DNA of 64,000 nt from the NCBI RefSeq assembly GCF_008124885.1, contig NZ_VNHX01000002.1, positions 1 to 64,000 on the forward strand, given 5' to 3'. The notes beneath the pieces are model-generated. The model saw only the letters and a list, made by a program, of their open reading frames with translations. It did no database searches and was not told the origin of the DNA. This document shows, in pieces, positions 1-9,367 of this stretch (within the stretch, counting starts at the first letter, position 1; each line of letters opens with the position of its first letter). The position numbers and the translations under genes were made by a program. The stretch comes from Sphingobacterium allocomposti. GTDB lineage: Bacteria > Bacteroidota > Bacteroidia > Sphingobacteriales > Sphingobacteriaceae.

Positions 1-223
1 CCCACTGCTCCATTTGACCGTTCAGCTTATTCCAATCCCGCTACGTGATACCGGCTGCCCTATGGCACTGATAATAAACAGATAACAGACACGGCGCCCG
101 CCCCTGGGCCGATATCTCCAATCTCACTGTTCCATACCAGTTATCCGATACGACTAGGCCTCGCGCAGTGCAGTTCTACATCTCACATCTTATATCTCAC
201 GTCTGTCTAAATCTAATTAAGGG
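1..223. other. Leading non-coding stretch
   Basis: I see no plausible gene, tRNA or terminator here. The last part holds short imperfect direct repeats of ATCTCACATCT type (about 178-205). It may contain the promoter of the following peptidase gene, but no TAnnTTTG element is evident. Confidence 0.4.
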
Positions 224-274
224 TTGGCGGTCTCAAAAAAAAATAGTTTCTTGCAGCGTTTTACTAACAACCTT

Positions 275-1771
275 ATGATGACATATATGAGATTCTTACT
301 TTTTTTGACTTTTCTTTTTCTGTCAACACTTTCGAATCAACCGGTTTATGGACAGCGATTTCCTCCGGCAGACAGTACGATTACAACCAAACACGAAACT
401 GTCGCAAATGGCCAGCGTTTTAGCTATACGGCAACGACAGGGACACAACCTGTTTGGGACGATAAAGGCAAGGTGATAGCAACCGTTCATTACACATATT
501 ATAAGCGGGACGGTATACAGAATATTGCCCGACGTCCTTTGGTAATTTCGTTTAACGGGGGACCCGGATCGGCTTCCGTCTGGATGGAAATTGCTTACAC
601 GGGACCTCGGTTATTAAATATTGACGAGGAGGGCTATCCTGTACAGCCCTATGGTATTAAAGACAATCCGCACAGCATTTTGGATATAGCGGATATCGTA
701 TATATAAATCCAGTCAATACCGGATATTCAAGAATTTTAGATGAGAAGGCTGATAGGAACATTTTTTTTGGCGTAAATGCGGATATACGGTATCTGGCCG
801 AATGGTTGAATACATTCGTGACAAGAAATAATCGCTGGACATCTCCGAAATATTTGATCGGTGAGAGTTACGGTACAACGCGCGTGTCGGGATTAGCTCT
901 CGAACTTCAAAATGCACAGTGGATGTATCTAAATGGCGTTATCTTAGTGTCGCCGACCGACTTAGGTATCAAGCGCGACGGCGCGCTGGACAAGGCGCTA
1001 AGACTACCGTATTTTGCTGCGACAGCGTGGTATCATCGGAAGCTGTCGCCCGAGTTGCAAGGGAGGCCTTTGGATAGCTTGCTGCCTGAGGTTGAACGTT
1101 TCACGTTAGACGAGCTGTTGCCTGCCATCGCCCGCGGCTCCAGTTTACAGGACGACGAGAAGAATCGTATTGTCCAACTGATGGCCAAGTATACGTCCTT
1201 GTCTCCAGCGGTTATCTCCCAAAATAACCTGGACATTCCCACTTCGCTGTATTGGAAGGAGCTGATGCGTAGTGATGGATATACCATCGGCCGCTTGGAC
1301 TCAAGGTATTTGGGTATTGACTTCCGCGAAGGAGGCGAACGTCCGGACTACAACGCCGAGCTTACCTCATGGCTGCATTCTTTCACGCCGGCGGTCAACT
1401 ATTACTATTCGAATGAATTAAACTATAAGACCGATGTCAAATACAATATGTTCGGTCCGGTACATCCTTGGGATCGCAGTAACGATAATACCGGAATAGC
1501 ATTGCGGCAGGCCATGGCTGCTAATCCGTACTTGCATCTGATGGTGCAATCTGGATATTTTGACGGCGCAACTGATTATTTTAATGCGAAGTATAATATG
1601 TGGCAAATGGATCCTTCGGGCAGATTGAGCTCGCGGATGCGTTTCAAGGGGTATGAAAGCGGGCATATGATGTATCTTCGCAAGGAAGACTTAATTAAAG
1701 CGACCGAAGATATCCGTGAGTTCATTCGTATATCCCTGCCACAGGAAGGGAAAGCGGCCAAATATGAGTAA
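275..1771 (+). CDS. S10 family serine carboxypeptidase-like peptidase
   Basis: This is a secreted serine peptidase of the S10 (carboxypeptidase Y-like, alpha/beta hydrolase) family, which removes C-terminal residues from peptides. The N-terminus is a signal peptide ending near VYGQ. The family oxyanion motif NGGPGSASVW, the nucleophile motif GESYGTTR, an Asp region (SGYFDGATDYF) and the C-terminal His motif (YESGHMMYL) are all present, so the triad looks complete. An upstream TTG at 224 is in frame but extends ahead of the signal peptide; ATGs at 275, 278 and 287 fit better. It ends 18 bp before a proline symporter gene on the same strand, which suggests an operon for peptide use. The family call is firm; the exact start and substrate are not. 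Confidence 0.88.
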   Translation: MMTYMRFLLFLTFLFLSTLSNQPVYGQRFPPADSTITTKHETVANGQRFSYTATTGTQPVWDDKGKVIATVHYTYYKRDGIQNIARRPLVISFNGGPGSASVWMEIAYTGPRLLNIDEEGYPVQPYGIKDNPHSILDIADIVYINPVNTGYSRILDEKADRNIFFGVNADIRYLAEWLNTFVTRNNRWTSPKYLIGESYGTTRVSGLALELQNAQWMYLNGVILVSPTDLGIKRDGALDKALRLPYFAATAWYHRKLSPELQGRPLDSLLPEVERFTLDELLPAIARGSSLQDDEKNRIVQLMAKYTSLSPAVISQNNLDIPTSLYWKELMRSDGYTIGRLDSRYLGIDFREGGERPDYNAELTSWLHSFTPAVNYYYSNELNYKTDVKYNMFGPVHPWDRSNDNTGIALRQAMAANPYLHLMVQSGYFDGATDYFNAKYNMWQMDPSGRLSSRMRFKGYESGHMMYLRKEDLIKATEDIREFIRISLPQEGKAAKYE

Positions 1772-1789
1772 AATAGATAGCAAAAGCAT

Positions 1790-3295
1790 ATGAACATTTA
1801 CGAAGTTATTGCGATCGGGCTGTATATGGTCCTGATGGTGCTCATCGGTATTTATTCTTATAAAAAGTCTACGGGTAATTCCGACGACTTCCTAATCGGC
1901 GGACGGAAAATGGGTGCCGCAGTCACCGCGCTATCTGCCGGGGCAGCAGATATGAGTGGCTGGCTGCTTATGGGCCTCCCGGGGGCTATGTATTTATCCG
2001 GCCTGTCCAGTGCCTGGATCGCTATCGGCTTAACGGCGGGCGCCTTTTTGAACTATGTCCTCGTCGCTCCGCGGCTCCGGATTTACACGGAAGTCGCCCG
2101 CAATGCTATTACGTTGCCCGTCTTTTTCGAAAATCGTTTTCACGACCGGACGCAGCTATTAAAGTTGGTATCCTCCATTCTCATTTTGGTGTTTTTTACG
2201 CTTTATACTTCTGCAGGTATGGTGTCAGGAGGGCGTCTATTTGAGTCCGCGTTCGGGATGGACTATTACACAGGGTTGTTCTCGACGACTTTTGTCGTTG
2301 TACTTTATACTTTCTTAGGCGGCTTTCTAGCGGTCAGCCTGACCGATTTTGTACAGGGCACGATCATGGTAGTCGCCCTGATAGTCGTGCCCGCAGTTGT
2401 TGTTTTTCAGATGGGTGGGGTAGAGGCAACGTTTGACATAATTGAAGCGAAGAATTCTAATTACCTGGATCTCCTTCAGGGGACCACCCTCGTGTCCGTT
2501 GTTTCTCTGCTCGCCTGGGGGCTCGGTTATTTCGGGCAGCCACATATCCTTGTGCGGTTTATGGCAATAGAACATATCAGCGATATTCCTAAAGCCAGGC
2601 GAATTGGAATAGGCTGGATGATCTTTACTGTTGGCGGAGCAATGCTCGTAGGGCTTTTCGGTATAGCTTATCTGCGCACGTTCGATGTAGACACGATGAA
2701 CCGTTTTGATGCATCCAAGGAAGCCGCAGAGACAATTTTTATCTACTTGTCACGCGTGTTGTTCCATCCGTTTATCGGCGGGATATTAATGTCTGCTATC
2801 TTAGCGGCAGTCATGAGTACGATTTCATCGCAGCTACTCGTGACATCAAGTTCGATGACGGAAGATATTTACAAGACATTTTTTAATAAGAAGGCGACAC
2901 CGCGGAATATGCTGCTGATGAGCCGCTTATCCGTTCTCATCGTAGCCGTCGTGGCCTTTTGCCTTTCATTGAATCCGCAAGATAGTATTTTGAATCTGGT
3001 GGGCAATGCTTGGGCCGGGTTTGGAGCTGCTTTTGGTCCGTTAGTAATCCTGTCCCTGCTCTGGAAAAGAACAACCGCCTGGGGTGCGCTGTCAGGGATG
3101 CTGGTCGGCGGTACAATTGTCCTGCTATGGGTATATGTACCCCATGGCTACAAAGCTGTCTATGAAATCATTCCCGGTTTTGGGCTTGGATTTCTAACGA
3201 TTATTATTGTTTCCCTTTGTACCAGGCCTGTGTCTCCGGAAATCTGCCGTGAATTTGACCGCGTTCAGGAGATCAGAAATGCGGGGAGCAGATAG
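1790..3295 (+). CDS. putP: Sodium/proline symporter (SSS family)
   Basis: This 501-residue inner-membrane protein belongs to the sodium:solute symporter family and most resembles PutP, which imports proline with Na+. The N-terminal motif FLIGGRKMGAAVTALSAGA, the following SGWLLMGLPG and about 13 hydrophobic segments are typical of PutP, and the length matches the family. It follows the S10 peptidase by 18 bp and is probably cotranscribed. A strong hairpin lies just after its stop. Proline as substrate is inferred from the motif match; related SSS members carry other solutes. Confidence 0.88.
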   Translation: MNIYEVIAIGLYMVLMVLIGIYSYKKSTGNSDDFLIGGRKMGAAVTALSAGAADMSGWLLMGLPGAMYLSGLSSAWIAIGLTAGAFLNYVLVAPRLRIYTEVARNAITLPVFFENRFHDRTQLLKLVSSILILVFFTLYTSAGMVSGGRLFESAFGMDYYTGLFSTTFVVVLYTFLGGFLAVSLTDFVQGTIMVVALIVVPAVVVFQMGGVEATFDIIEAKNSNYLDLLQGTTLVSVVSLLAWGLGYFGQPHILVRFMAIEHISDIPKARRIGIGWMIFTVGGAMLVGLFGIAYLRTFDVDTMNRFDASKEAAETIFIYLSRVLFHPFIGGILMSAILAAVMSTISSQLLVTSSSMTEDIYKTFFNKKATPRNMLLMSRLSVLIVAVVAFCLSLNPQDSILNLVGNAWAGFGAAFGPLVILSLLWKRTTAWGALSGMLVGGTIVLLWVYVPHGYKAVYEIIPGFGLGFLTIIIVSLCTRPVSPEICREFDRVQEIRNAGSR

Positions 3296-3300
3296 GAAAA

Positions 3301-3342
3301 ATAGCACGTCCACGGAACCGTACGCGGGTATGGACGTGCTAT
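3301..3342. terminator. Terminator hairpin between convergent genes
   Basis: ATAGCACGTCCA (3301-3312) pairs perfectly with TGGACGTGCTAT (3331-3342) around an 18-nt loop. It sits between the stops of putP and the convergent hydrolase. There is only a weak U-tract on either side. Confidence 0.65.
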
Positions 3343-3365
3343 CGTCAATCCTGTTTGTCAACGTC

Positions 3366-5228
3366 TCAGTTAGATATGGGCAATGTAATGCGGCTGGGAT
3401 GTTGGCCACCCACAAAAATCGTGTGTTTGTTGATAACGTAATCTTCCCGGCGCGCTTTGTAGATATCCATAAACTGGTTGGGGTTACGGTCAACTAATGG
3501 AAACCAGGTATGCTGGATCTGGACCATGATTTTATGGCCCTTCTTAAATGTATGTGCGATATCGGGTAAACGCACCTGCACGTCGGTAGGCACATTCGGG
3601 ACAAAAGGTTCCGGGACGCTGTAGCTATTTCTAAATTTTCCGCGCAATACTTCTCCCCGGACAAGCATCTGATAGTTGGCCATGACCGCCTGCTGGCCGC
3701 GGGGCGATGTCGATGTTGTCGTGTCGGGGTATACATCTATAATCTTTACAATGAAATCGGCGTCAGTTCCTGTCATTGCAATCCGTAAATCTGCTGTTAC
3801 GGGCCCCAGAACAGTAATATCCTCGGTTAATTTATCTGTTTCGAACACGATGACGTCGGGTCGATTGGCCACGAAGCGCTGATCTGCAATCATGTACTCT
3901 CGTGTTCTGTCCGTGATAATTCCTTCCTGAAAAGGCACAGGTTTATTGGGGTCAGCGGTATATTCTATCGTTGAAGCCTCCGTCTTTGCGCTTATCGTTT
4001 CCATTTTTCCTCCTTTCGTAAAATAGAAAGGTGTTTCTTTTACTTCTCTCGGAGGCCATTGATCAAATTGTCGCCAGGCGTTTGACCCCGTGACGTATAT
4101 TGTAGCTTCTGCAGGATTAAAGTTCCCCTTTCCCTTTAGGTGGTATTCGAAGAACGGGAGTTCAAGCTGCTGCTGATAGTAGGCGCTTGTTTTTTCGCCA
4201 AAACGTATATCTCCGAAGGAGTCGCCGTCAGATCGCACCCAGCCGCCGTGATACCAAGGGCCGGCTACAAGGACGTTTTTGTTTTTCGGATTACGGGCTT
4301 CGATCTGTTTATAGGTTTCGAAAGCGCCGTAGGTATCCTCAGCGTCGAAAAGCCCCCCGACAACGAGGACGGCCGGCTTCACCCCGTTCAGGTGTTCGGT
4401 AATGGTGCGGCTGGTCCAAAAGGTGTCGCGAACTTCGTGTTTTGCCAGATCGTTCCAGAACTTCACCGTATGTCCCAGGTAGTTCTCTTTAATGCCACTT
4501 AACGTGGGATTGTCGAGGAAGAACCTGTAATAATCTTTGGAAGGGAGCTGAAATGCTTTTGGACTGTTTTCGTTAGATACGGGTTTTGGCCGCGGCGCGT
4601 CAAATGTGTACATAAAGCGGAAAGCATCCATCAGGAACAATGCGCCCCCATGATGAAAATCATCGCCGATAAACCAGTCGGTTACCGGAGCTTGGAGGGA
4701 GACTGCCTTCAGAGCGGGATGTGAGCCGATCAGACCAGCTGTAGCGTAGAAGCCGGGGTACGAGATGCCGTACATGCCGACTTTTCCGTTATTGTTTTTT
4801 ACATGTTTAATTAACCAATCGATTGTATCATAGGTGTCTGTGCTTTCATCTATCTGGTGCCCATTTATATCTGTTCGCGTAGGCCTGATGTTTTCGTAAA
4901 CACCTTCGCTCATCCACTTTCCCCGGACATCCTGATAGACAAAGATGTAGCCGGAACGGCTCATTTCGGGAAAGTTACCTAAATAGGGTTTGAATTTATC
5001 AACCCCGTAGGGTGCAACAGTGTATGGCGTACGGTTTAACAAAATCGGGTATTTCTGACGCGTATCTTTGGGCATGTAGATGGACGTAAATAGCCTTGTG
5101 CCATCGCGCATCGGAATGTACGTTTCGATTTTTTCGTAATGAGTTTTGATATAGTCTTCATTCACTTCCTGGGGATACCCCGGGATATAAGCAAGCAATA
5201 ATAGCAGTATAAAAAGGAGCTTCTTCAT
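3366..5228 (-). CDS. CocE/NonD family (X-Pro dipeptidyl-peptidase S15-like) hydrolase
   Basis: This 620-residue secreted alpha/beta hydrolase has a signal peptide (MKKLLFILLLLLAYIPGYPQ). It then shows the family start IPMRDGTRLFTSIYMP, the nucleophile motif GISYPGFYATAGL, an acidic motif GLFDAEDTYG and the catalytic His in GPWYHGGW. The C-terminal third is the beta-sandwich domain of X-Pro dipeptidyl-peptidases and cocaine-esterase-like acylases. Members cleave X-Pro dipeptides or act as acylases and esterases, so the exact reaction cannot be read from sequence. It is convergent with the peptidase-putP pair, which makes a role in proline-rich peptide use attractive but unproven. Confidence 0.86.
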   Translation of the reverse strand: MKKLLFILLLLLAYIPGYPQEVNEDYIKTHYEKIETYIPMRDGTRLFTSIYMPKDTRQKYPILLNRTPYTVAPYGVDKFKPYLGNFPEMSRSGYIFVYQDVRGKWMSEGVYENIRPTRTDINGHQIDESTDTYDTIDWLIKHVKNNNGKVGMYGISYPGFYATAGLIGSHPALKAVSLQAPVTDWFIGDDFHHGGALFLMDAFRFMYTFDAPRPKPVSNENSPKAFQLPSKDYYRFFLDNPTLSGIKENYLGHTVKFWNDLAKHEVRDTFWTSRTITEHLNGVKPAVLVVGGLFDAEDTYGAFETYKQIEARNPKNKNVLVAGPWYHGGWVRSDGDSFGDIRFGEKTSAYYQQQLELPFFEYHLKGKGNFNPAEATIYVTGSNAWRQFDQWPPREVKETPFYFTKGGKMETISAKTEASTIEYTADPNKPVPFQEGIITDRTREYMIADQRFVANRPDVIVFETDKLTEDITVLGPVTADLRIAMTGTDADFIVKIIDVYPDTTTSTSPRGQQAVMANYQMLVRGEVLRGKFRNSYSVPEPFVPNVPTDVQVRLPDIAHTFKKGHKIMVQIQHTWFPLVDRNPNQFMDIYKARREDYVINKHTIFVGGQHPSRITLPISN

Positions 5229-5361
5229 GTTGGTAAATTTGGATGGTTGTTAAACATTGATGAAATTACATAAAATCTATGAAATCAGTTACGATGTATT
5301 ATTTAAAAAAAATGAAGATCTGATGTAATATTTCACAGATTACAGTTGTCTTCTTACTAAA

Positions 5362-5886
5362 ATGCACCAAATGAATCAAGAAGCCTTCAAAAATACGGTA
5401 TTCGTCCTGAAAGATGGGATGTATCGCTTTGCGAAGAGCATTTTGGTCGACGAAGATGAGGCTTATGATCTGGTTCAGGAGGTGATGATGAAATTGTGGC
5501 AGAAAAGGGAGACACTATTGCGTATCGGTAATATAGAAGCATTCGCTATGCGTTGCGTGCGGAACGATGCGATGAATAGAAAGAAGCATGCCAAGGTGGT
5601 TCAGCTCTACCAGGAAAGCGTTATCGAAGGGGTCACAAAGGAACAATATCCTGCGATGACAAAAGAGCTGATATTGCGGTTGATTCATGCGTTGCCGGAA
5701 AAGCAGCGGACAGTTATGCATCTGCGGGATATTGAAGAGTATGAAATTAACGAGATCTGCGAGGTGATGGATATGGATGAACGAGCTGTGCGGGTGAACC
5801 TAACCCGTGCGAGGCAGAAGGTTAAAGCACAATTACAAAAGATTTTTGACTATGAAAAGAGACAGATCAACGGACTTGGAAGATAA
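5362..5886 (+). CDS. RNA polymerase ECF-type sigma-70 factor
   Basis: This is a 174-residue extracytoplasmic-function sigma factor. Region 2 is visible as EDEAYDLVQEVMMKLWQKR near residues 30-50. Region 4 (LPEKQRTVMHLRDIEEY and the helix-turn-helix up to RARQKVK) covers about residues 112-160. The next gene overlaps its 3' end by 35 bp and encodes a membrane protein, the usual sigma/anti-sigma arrangement. It heads a four-gene unit ending in two DUF4252 proteins. No autoregulatory promoter was recognised. Confidence 0.92.
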   Translation: MHQMNQEAFKNTVFVLKDGMYRFAKSILVDEDEAYDLVQEVMMKLWQKRETLLRIGNIEAFAMRCVRNDAMNRKKHAKVVQLYQESVIEGVTKEQYPAMTKELILRLIHALPEKQRTVMHLRDIEEYEINEICEVMDMDERAVRVNLTRARQKVKAQLQKIFDYEKRQINGLGR

Positions 5887-6523
5887 ATATTGGAACGGTA
5901 CCTCTTCTTTGGAAGAGGAACGTCGCCTCAAGCGGCAAAAAAAGCTGGATTATTTTGAGGGACTGAAGGAGGCGAAGCACGAGCGAATGGACTGGGCATT
6001 TGCAGATTTCGTAGAACGGACGGATGCCAACGTAATACAGTCGAAAAAAGAGAAGGGATGGGCTGGAAGGCTCTGGCTGTATGGTGCGGCCGCAACGGTA
6101 GTACTATCCCTTGGGATATGGGCGATGATGGGAGAAAATTCGGGGCCGGAAGAGGTCGCGCGAATGAAACATACAGCGCTTGTTGAGCCCCTGCCGATTT
6201 CAAAAGGCGATCCGAAGGATGAGGAGCCTGCGCTTGATAGACCTGCTGCCGGCAGGCACAGGGGAAGATCTGTAGCGGCCCGTGTAACGAACCCGCCGGC
6301 GCAGAACAGGAGCGTCGTCAGCGCGCGTTCAGCGCAGGAAGAAACCTCTGAAAGGGAGGCAGCGAATGAGCACGAAGCATTTGTTATCGTAAACGGAAAG
6401 CCTGTTTATAACGAAGAAGAGGCGGAGGAGATAGCCTTGGCATCTTTGAAACTAATGGTAAACAATTTCCAGGAGGGTAAGGAAGCACTGGAGAAAGTTA
6501 AGTATATAAAAGTCACCTTATAA
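5852..6523 (+). CDS. Membrane protein, probable anti-sigma factor
   Basis: This 223-residue protein has a charged cytoplasmic N-terminus (about 70 residues), one transmembrane segment (LWLYGAAATVVLSLGIWAMM) and a long extracytoplasmic tail ending in a conserved-looking segment (AFVIVNGKPVYNEEEAEE). I chose the ATG at 5852, which begins MKRDRSTDLEDKYW; an in-frame ATG at 5807 lies deep inside the sigma gene. The position, overlap and topology suggest it holds the sigma factor at the membrane. I do not recognise a named anti-sigma domain, so the role rests on context. Confidence 0.7.
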   Translation: MKRDRSTDLEDKYWNGTSSLEEERRLKRQKKLDYFEGLKEAKHERMDWAFADFVERTDANVIQSKKEKGWAGRLWLYGAAATVVLSLGIWAMMGENSGPEEVARMKHTALVEPLPISKGDPKDEEPALDRPAAGRHRGRSVAARVTNPPAQNRSVVSARSAQEETSEREAANEHEAFVIVNGKPVYNEEEAEEIALASLKLMVNNFQEGKEALEKVKYIKVTL

Positions 6524-6533
6524 TCTAAAAAAT

Positions 6534-7007
6534 ATGAAAGTAGTATTCTCGCTGTTGATGTTGCTTGCTGCAACATGGACGCATGCACAAGTTTCCAAAC
6601 TGGACAAGATCTTCGATACCTACCAGGAGGCGAAGGGCGTAACCTCTATCAAGATAGGAAAGCCTATGTTTAACATGATCAACAAGCTAAATATTGGCGA
6701 CTCGGAGATGGAGCAGATCAAGCCTTTATTGACCAAAATCAATTCCATAAAAATGCTGATCGTAGAAGAGGATCAGGATTTTCAGATACAAAAGGAGGTG
6801 AAAAATGCATTTGCGAAGATCAACTACGAAGAGCTTATGGCCATACATAGCGATGGCAGCCGTATAAAGTTCTTAGCCGAGCATACCGATGATAAGGTAT
6901 TGAATAACCTCTTATTAGACATCACTGCAGATGGAAGCACCATCTTTATGATTTTGGATGGCCTTATTAGTTTCGACGACATCAACAAACTTGTGGAGGA
7001 AAAATAG
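6534..7007 (+). CDS. DUF4252 domain protein, secreted
   Basis: This 157-residue protein has a signal peptide (MKVVFSLLMLLAATWTHAQ), followed by a domain with the DUF4252 pattern: an acidic N-terminal helix, a SIKIGKPMFNMINKL segment and a C-terminal FMILDGLISFDDINKLV. The family is Bacteroidetes-specific, has no known activity, and often sits beside ECF sigma factors as here. It lies 10 bp after the anti-sigma-like gene and one base before a second DUF4252 gene. Confidence 0.8.
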   Translation: MKVVFSLLMLLAATWTHAQVSKLDKIFDTYQEAKGVTSIKIGKPMFNMINKLNIGDSEMEQIKPLLTKINSIKMLIVEEDQDFQIQKEVKNAFAKINYEELMAIHSDGSRIKFLAEHTDDKVLNNLLLDITADGSTIFMILDGLISFDDINKLVEEK

Positions 7008-7008
7008 T

Positions 7009-7533
7009 ATGGTTAAGATTTATCAGCTAACGTTTTGCATAGCGCTGATCTTGACGATTCAGTCATGTTACGTAAAGCAAAGTTCAAACATGCGTTTCAT
7101 AGACCGGTCAGTTGCCGGACGGAATGCAGAAATTGTATCGATCAAGGTGCCGATGTTTTTAGTTAAACCGTTTTTAGCCAAGGAGCTTCGAAAGGAGGAC
7201 GATGAGATGCTCCGGCTGGCTCTAAAGAAGGTGAGGAGCGTCAAGTTAACAACCTTGTCTAACCCGGCAAACAGCGACCGGATACGGGAAAGCTTTAGAA
7301 AGTTTCTGCGGGACGAACAGATGGAGGAGTTCGCCAGTGTCGTCAGTGATGGAGACCGTGTCTCCATAAATGGACAGGTAAAAAAGGACAGAATTAAGAA
7401 GCTGATGTTGGACGTATCGTCAGCTGATGGGGAGCACGTATTTATCGAGGTTAAAGGTAATTTCACGATGGATGATATTGCTCAGGCTGTTAATTCTTAT
7501 GAGGTATCCACGCGCGCGGGGTGTGCTCCATGA
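7009..7533 (+). CDS. DUF4252-type lipoprotein
   Basis: This 174-residue protein begins MVKIYQLTFCIALILTIQSC, a lipoprotein signal with Cys near residue 20. The body resembles the preceding DUF4252 protein: both share the pattern of a membrane-proximal segment, a KK-rich helix and a closing VKGNFTMDDIAQAV, like FDDINKLV in its neighbour. The start at 7009 is chosen because it gives the signal peptide and follows the previous stop directly; the in-frame ATG at 6958 lies inside that gene. It closes the sigma operon and is probably the surface- or periplasm-exposed output or sensor of that unit. Confidence 0.75.
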   Translation: MVKIYQLTFCIALILTIQSCYVKQSSNMRFIDRSVAGRNAEIVSIKVPMFLVKPFLAKELRKEDDEMLRLALKKVRSVKLTTLSNPANSDRIRESFRKFLRDEQMEEFASVVSDGDRVSINGQVKKDRIKKLMLDVSSADGEHVFIEVKGNFTMDDIAQAVNSYEVSTRAGCAP

Positions 7534-7770
7534 TCATACGACCCAGGTGTTAATCGTTGATAAAGTATCATCTGTTCTTTAGCACCGCTTAGCGGGTCCT
7601 TGGTTAGGCTTTGCAAAGTGGCATGATTGGCGTCGTAGGGCCATCCTATTGCACCTCAACGTACCCGATCAAACATGTGGATATCGGCATTTAAGATAGA
7701 TGTCGGATGTAGAGGGGCCGTTCATTGTGAGAAGCCATGCCGGCGGCGTGCAATCGGTTAGGAGCTGCAT

Positions 7771-7806
7771 AAAAAAGCCCGAAAACATTTGTTTTCGGGC
7801 TTTTTT
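7771..7806. terminator. Bidirectional terminator
   Basis: A perfect 16-bp stem, A6-GCCCGAAAAC (7771-7786) with GTTTTCGGGC-T6 (7791-7806), encloses a 4-nt loop. It gives a U-tract in both directions, so it can end both the sigma operon and sucD. The 237 bases before it (7534-7770) hold no gene. Confidence 0.93.
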
Positions 7807-7823
7807 ATGTATAAGGGAGCAAA

Positions 7824-8696
7824 TTACTTCGCTAATTCTTCCGCGATGGCTACACCGATTTCAGCTGGCGATTCCACTACGCGGATGCCACATTCGCGCA
7901 TAATTTTCATTTTTGCCGCAGCTGTGTCGTCGGCACCGCCAACAATAGCTCCCGCGTGGCCCATACGACGTCCCGGAGGCGCTGTCTGTCCAGCGATGAA
8001 ACCAACAACCGGTTTTGTTCCGTGCTCTTTGATCCAGCGTGCAGCTTCAGCTTCCATACCTCCACCGATTTCTCCGATCATGATAATACCTTCGGTTTCC
8101 GGATCGTTCATTAATAATTCAACGGCCTCTTTAGTGGTAGTTCCGATAATAGGGTCGCCACCGATACCAATAGCCGTAGTAATGCCTAAACCAGCCTTGA
8201 CAGTTTGGTCTACAGCTTCATAAGTTAATGTTCCTGATTTAGAAACGATACCCACTTTACCTTTTTTAAAGATAAAGCCCGGCATGATACCAATTTTAGC
8301 TTCTTCAGCTGTGATGATACCAGGACAGTTAGGACCAATCAAACGAGATTTTTTGTCACTCAAGTAAGATTTTACTTGAATCATATCTTTAGTAGGAATA
8401 CCCTCGGTAATACATACGATAACTTCAATGCCAGCCTGTGCAGCTTCCATGATCGCATCAGCAGCAAATGCAGGAGGAACGAAAATAATGGAAACGTTAG
8501 CGCCTGTTGCTTCTACTGCGTCTTGAACAGTATTGAATACGGGGCGATCTAAGTGAGATTGGCCACCTTTACCCGGTGTAACACCACCAACCACGTTTGT
8601 TCCGTACTCAATCATTTGAGAAGCGTGATAAGTACCTTCATTTCCGGTAAAACCTTGTACGATTACCTTTGAATCTTTATTTACTAATACACTCAT
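7824..8696 (-). CDS. sucD: Succinyl-CoA synthetase (ADP-forming) alpha subunit
   Basis: This 290-residue cytoplasmic protein is the CoA-binding alpha subunit of the TCA-cycle enzyme that interconverts succinyl-CoA and succinate with ATP synthesis. It shows the Rossmann CoA site ([15 protein letters not shown]), GVTPGKGGQ, the GPNCPGI motif and the phosphohistidine motif GHAGAIVGG. The true start is the ATG at 8696 ([10 protein letters not shown]); the in-frame extension to 8864 has no homology and lies upstream of a TAGATTTG -7 element at 8718-8725. The beta subunit gene is not adjacent. Confidence 0.95.
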   Translation of the reverse strand: MSVLVNKDSKVIVQGFTGNEGTYHASQMIEYGTNVVGGVTPGKGGQSHLDRPVFNTVQDAVEATGANVSIIFVPPAFAADAIMEAAQAGIEVIVCITEGIPTKDMIQVKSYLSDKKSRLIGPNCPGIITAEEAKIGIMPGFIFKKGKVGIVSKSGTLTYEAVDQTVKAGLGITTAIGIGGDPIIGTTTKEAVELLMNDPETEGIIMIGEIGGGMEAEAARWIKEHGTKPVVGFIAGQTAPPGRRMGHAGAIVGGADDTAAAKMKIMRECGIRVVESPAEIGVAIAEELAK

Positions 8697-8717
8697 TTTT
8701 TCTGTTTTTTTGCAAAG

Positions 8718-8725
8718 CAAATCTA
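8718..8725 (-). promoter_or_regulatory. sucD promoter -7 element
   Basis: On the minus strand this reads TAGATTTG, matching TAnnTTTG of the Bacteroidetes major sigma factor. It would start transcription near 8713 and leave a leader of about 17 nt to the chosen sucD start. The -33 region has no clean TTG at the expected distance. Confidence 0.5.
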
Positions 8726-8833
8726 CTATTTTGCAACGACTTCTAAAAATTAAGCTTAGGGTATTAAAGCTTTTTTTTGAAAGAGCCGGTTTTCTCGGAT
8801 TTCCGGACGCTTTCTTTTCAGTTAACCGGCTTG

Positions 8834-9364
8834 TTACAGCTTTAACCTTTGAATAAAATGCCACATGATGATGCCTACTGTCACCGAGACGTTCAAAGAG
8901 TGTTTGGTGCCGAATTGGGGAATTTCAAGACAAGCGTCTATTTCTTCCATAATTTCGTCCGAGACGCCATGTACTTCGTTGCCGAATACAACGACATACT
9001 TTTGGAGGGGGGCAGGGGTAAAGTCCTGCAGCGCGATACTGCCTTTCGCCTGCTCAACGGCTAGTATGGTATAGCCTTGACTCCGAAATGCACGGATAGC
9101 GTCGATGGTCTGCTCGTGATATTCCCACGCGACAGAGTGCGTCGCCCCTAGGGCTGTCTTTTCAATTTCCCGGTGTGGGGGGGAGGCCGTTATTCCGCAC
9201 AATACCACTTTCTCGACCGCGAAGCCGTCTGCGGTGCGGAAGGTAGATCCGACGTTGTGCATGCTTCGTACATTATCCAGTAAAATAATAACGGGCGTCT
9301 TATCTTGATTTTTAAATGATTCGACATCAGGCCGATTCAACTGTTCCATCGATAATTTTTGCAT
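8834..9364 (-). CDS. SpoU/TrmH family RNA 2'-O-methyltransferase
   Basis: This 176-residue SPOUT methyltransferase is a minimal single-domain member. Motif 1 ([18 protein letters not shown]), motif 2 ([11 protein letters not shown]) and motif 3 ([18 protein letters not shown]) of the knotted SAM-binding fold are all present. It should methylate a ribose in tRNA or rRNA using SAM; the exact site cannot be told. ATG 9364 is used rather than TTG 9370. A perfect TATCTTTG promoter element ends 3 bp upstream of this ATG, so the mRNA is either leaderless or read from the ATG at 9349. Confidence 0.88.
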   Translation of the reverse strand: MQKLSMEQLNRPDVESFKNQDKTPVIILLDNVRSMHNVGSTFRTADGFAVEKVVLCGITASPPHREIEKTALGATHSVAWEYHEQTIDAIRAFRSQGYTILAVEQAKGSIALQDFTPAPLQKYVVVFGNEVHGVSDEIMEEIDACLEIPQFGTKHSLNVSVTVGIIMWHFIQRLKL

Positions 9365-9367
9365 GGA

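Noticed and set aside
3207..3497. 96-codon frame across the putP/hydrolase junction
   Set aside because: It overlaps the 3' ends of two certain genes and the hairpin between them.
7585..7618. Short palindromes CCGCTTAGCGG and CTTTGCAAAG after the DUF4252 genes
   Set aside because: They are short, without a U-tract or a repeat partner, and a strong terminator follows at 7771.
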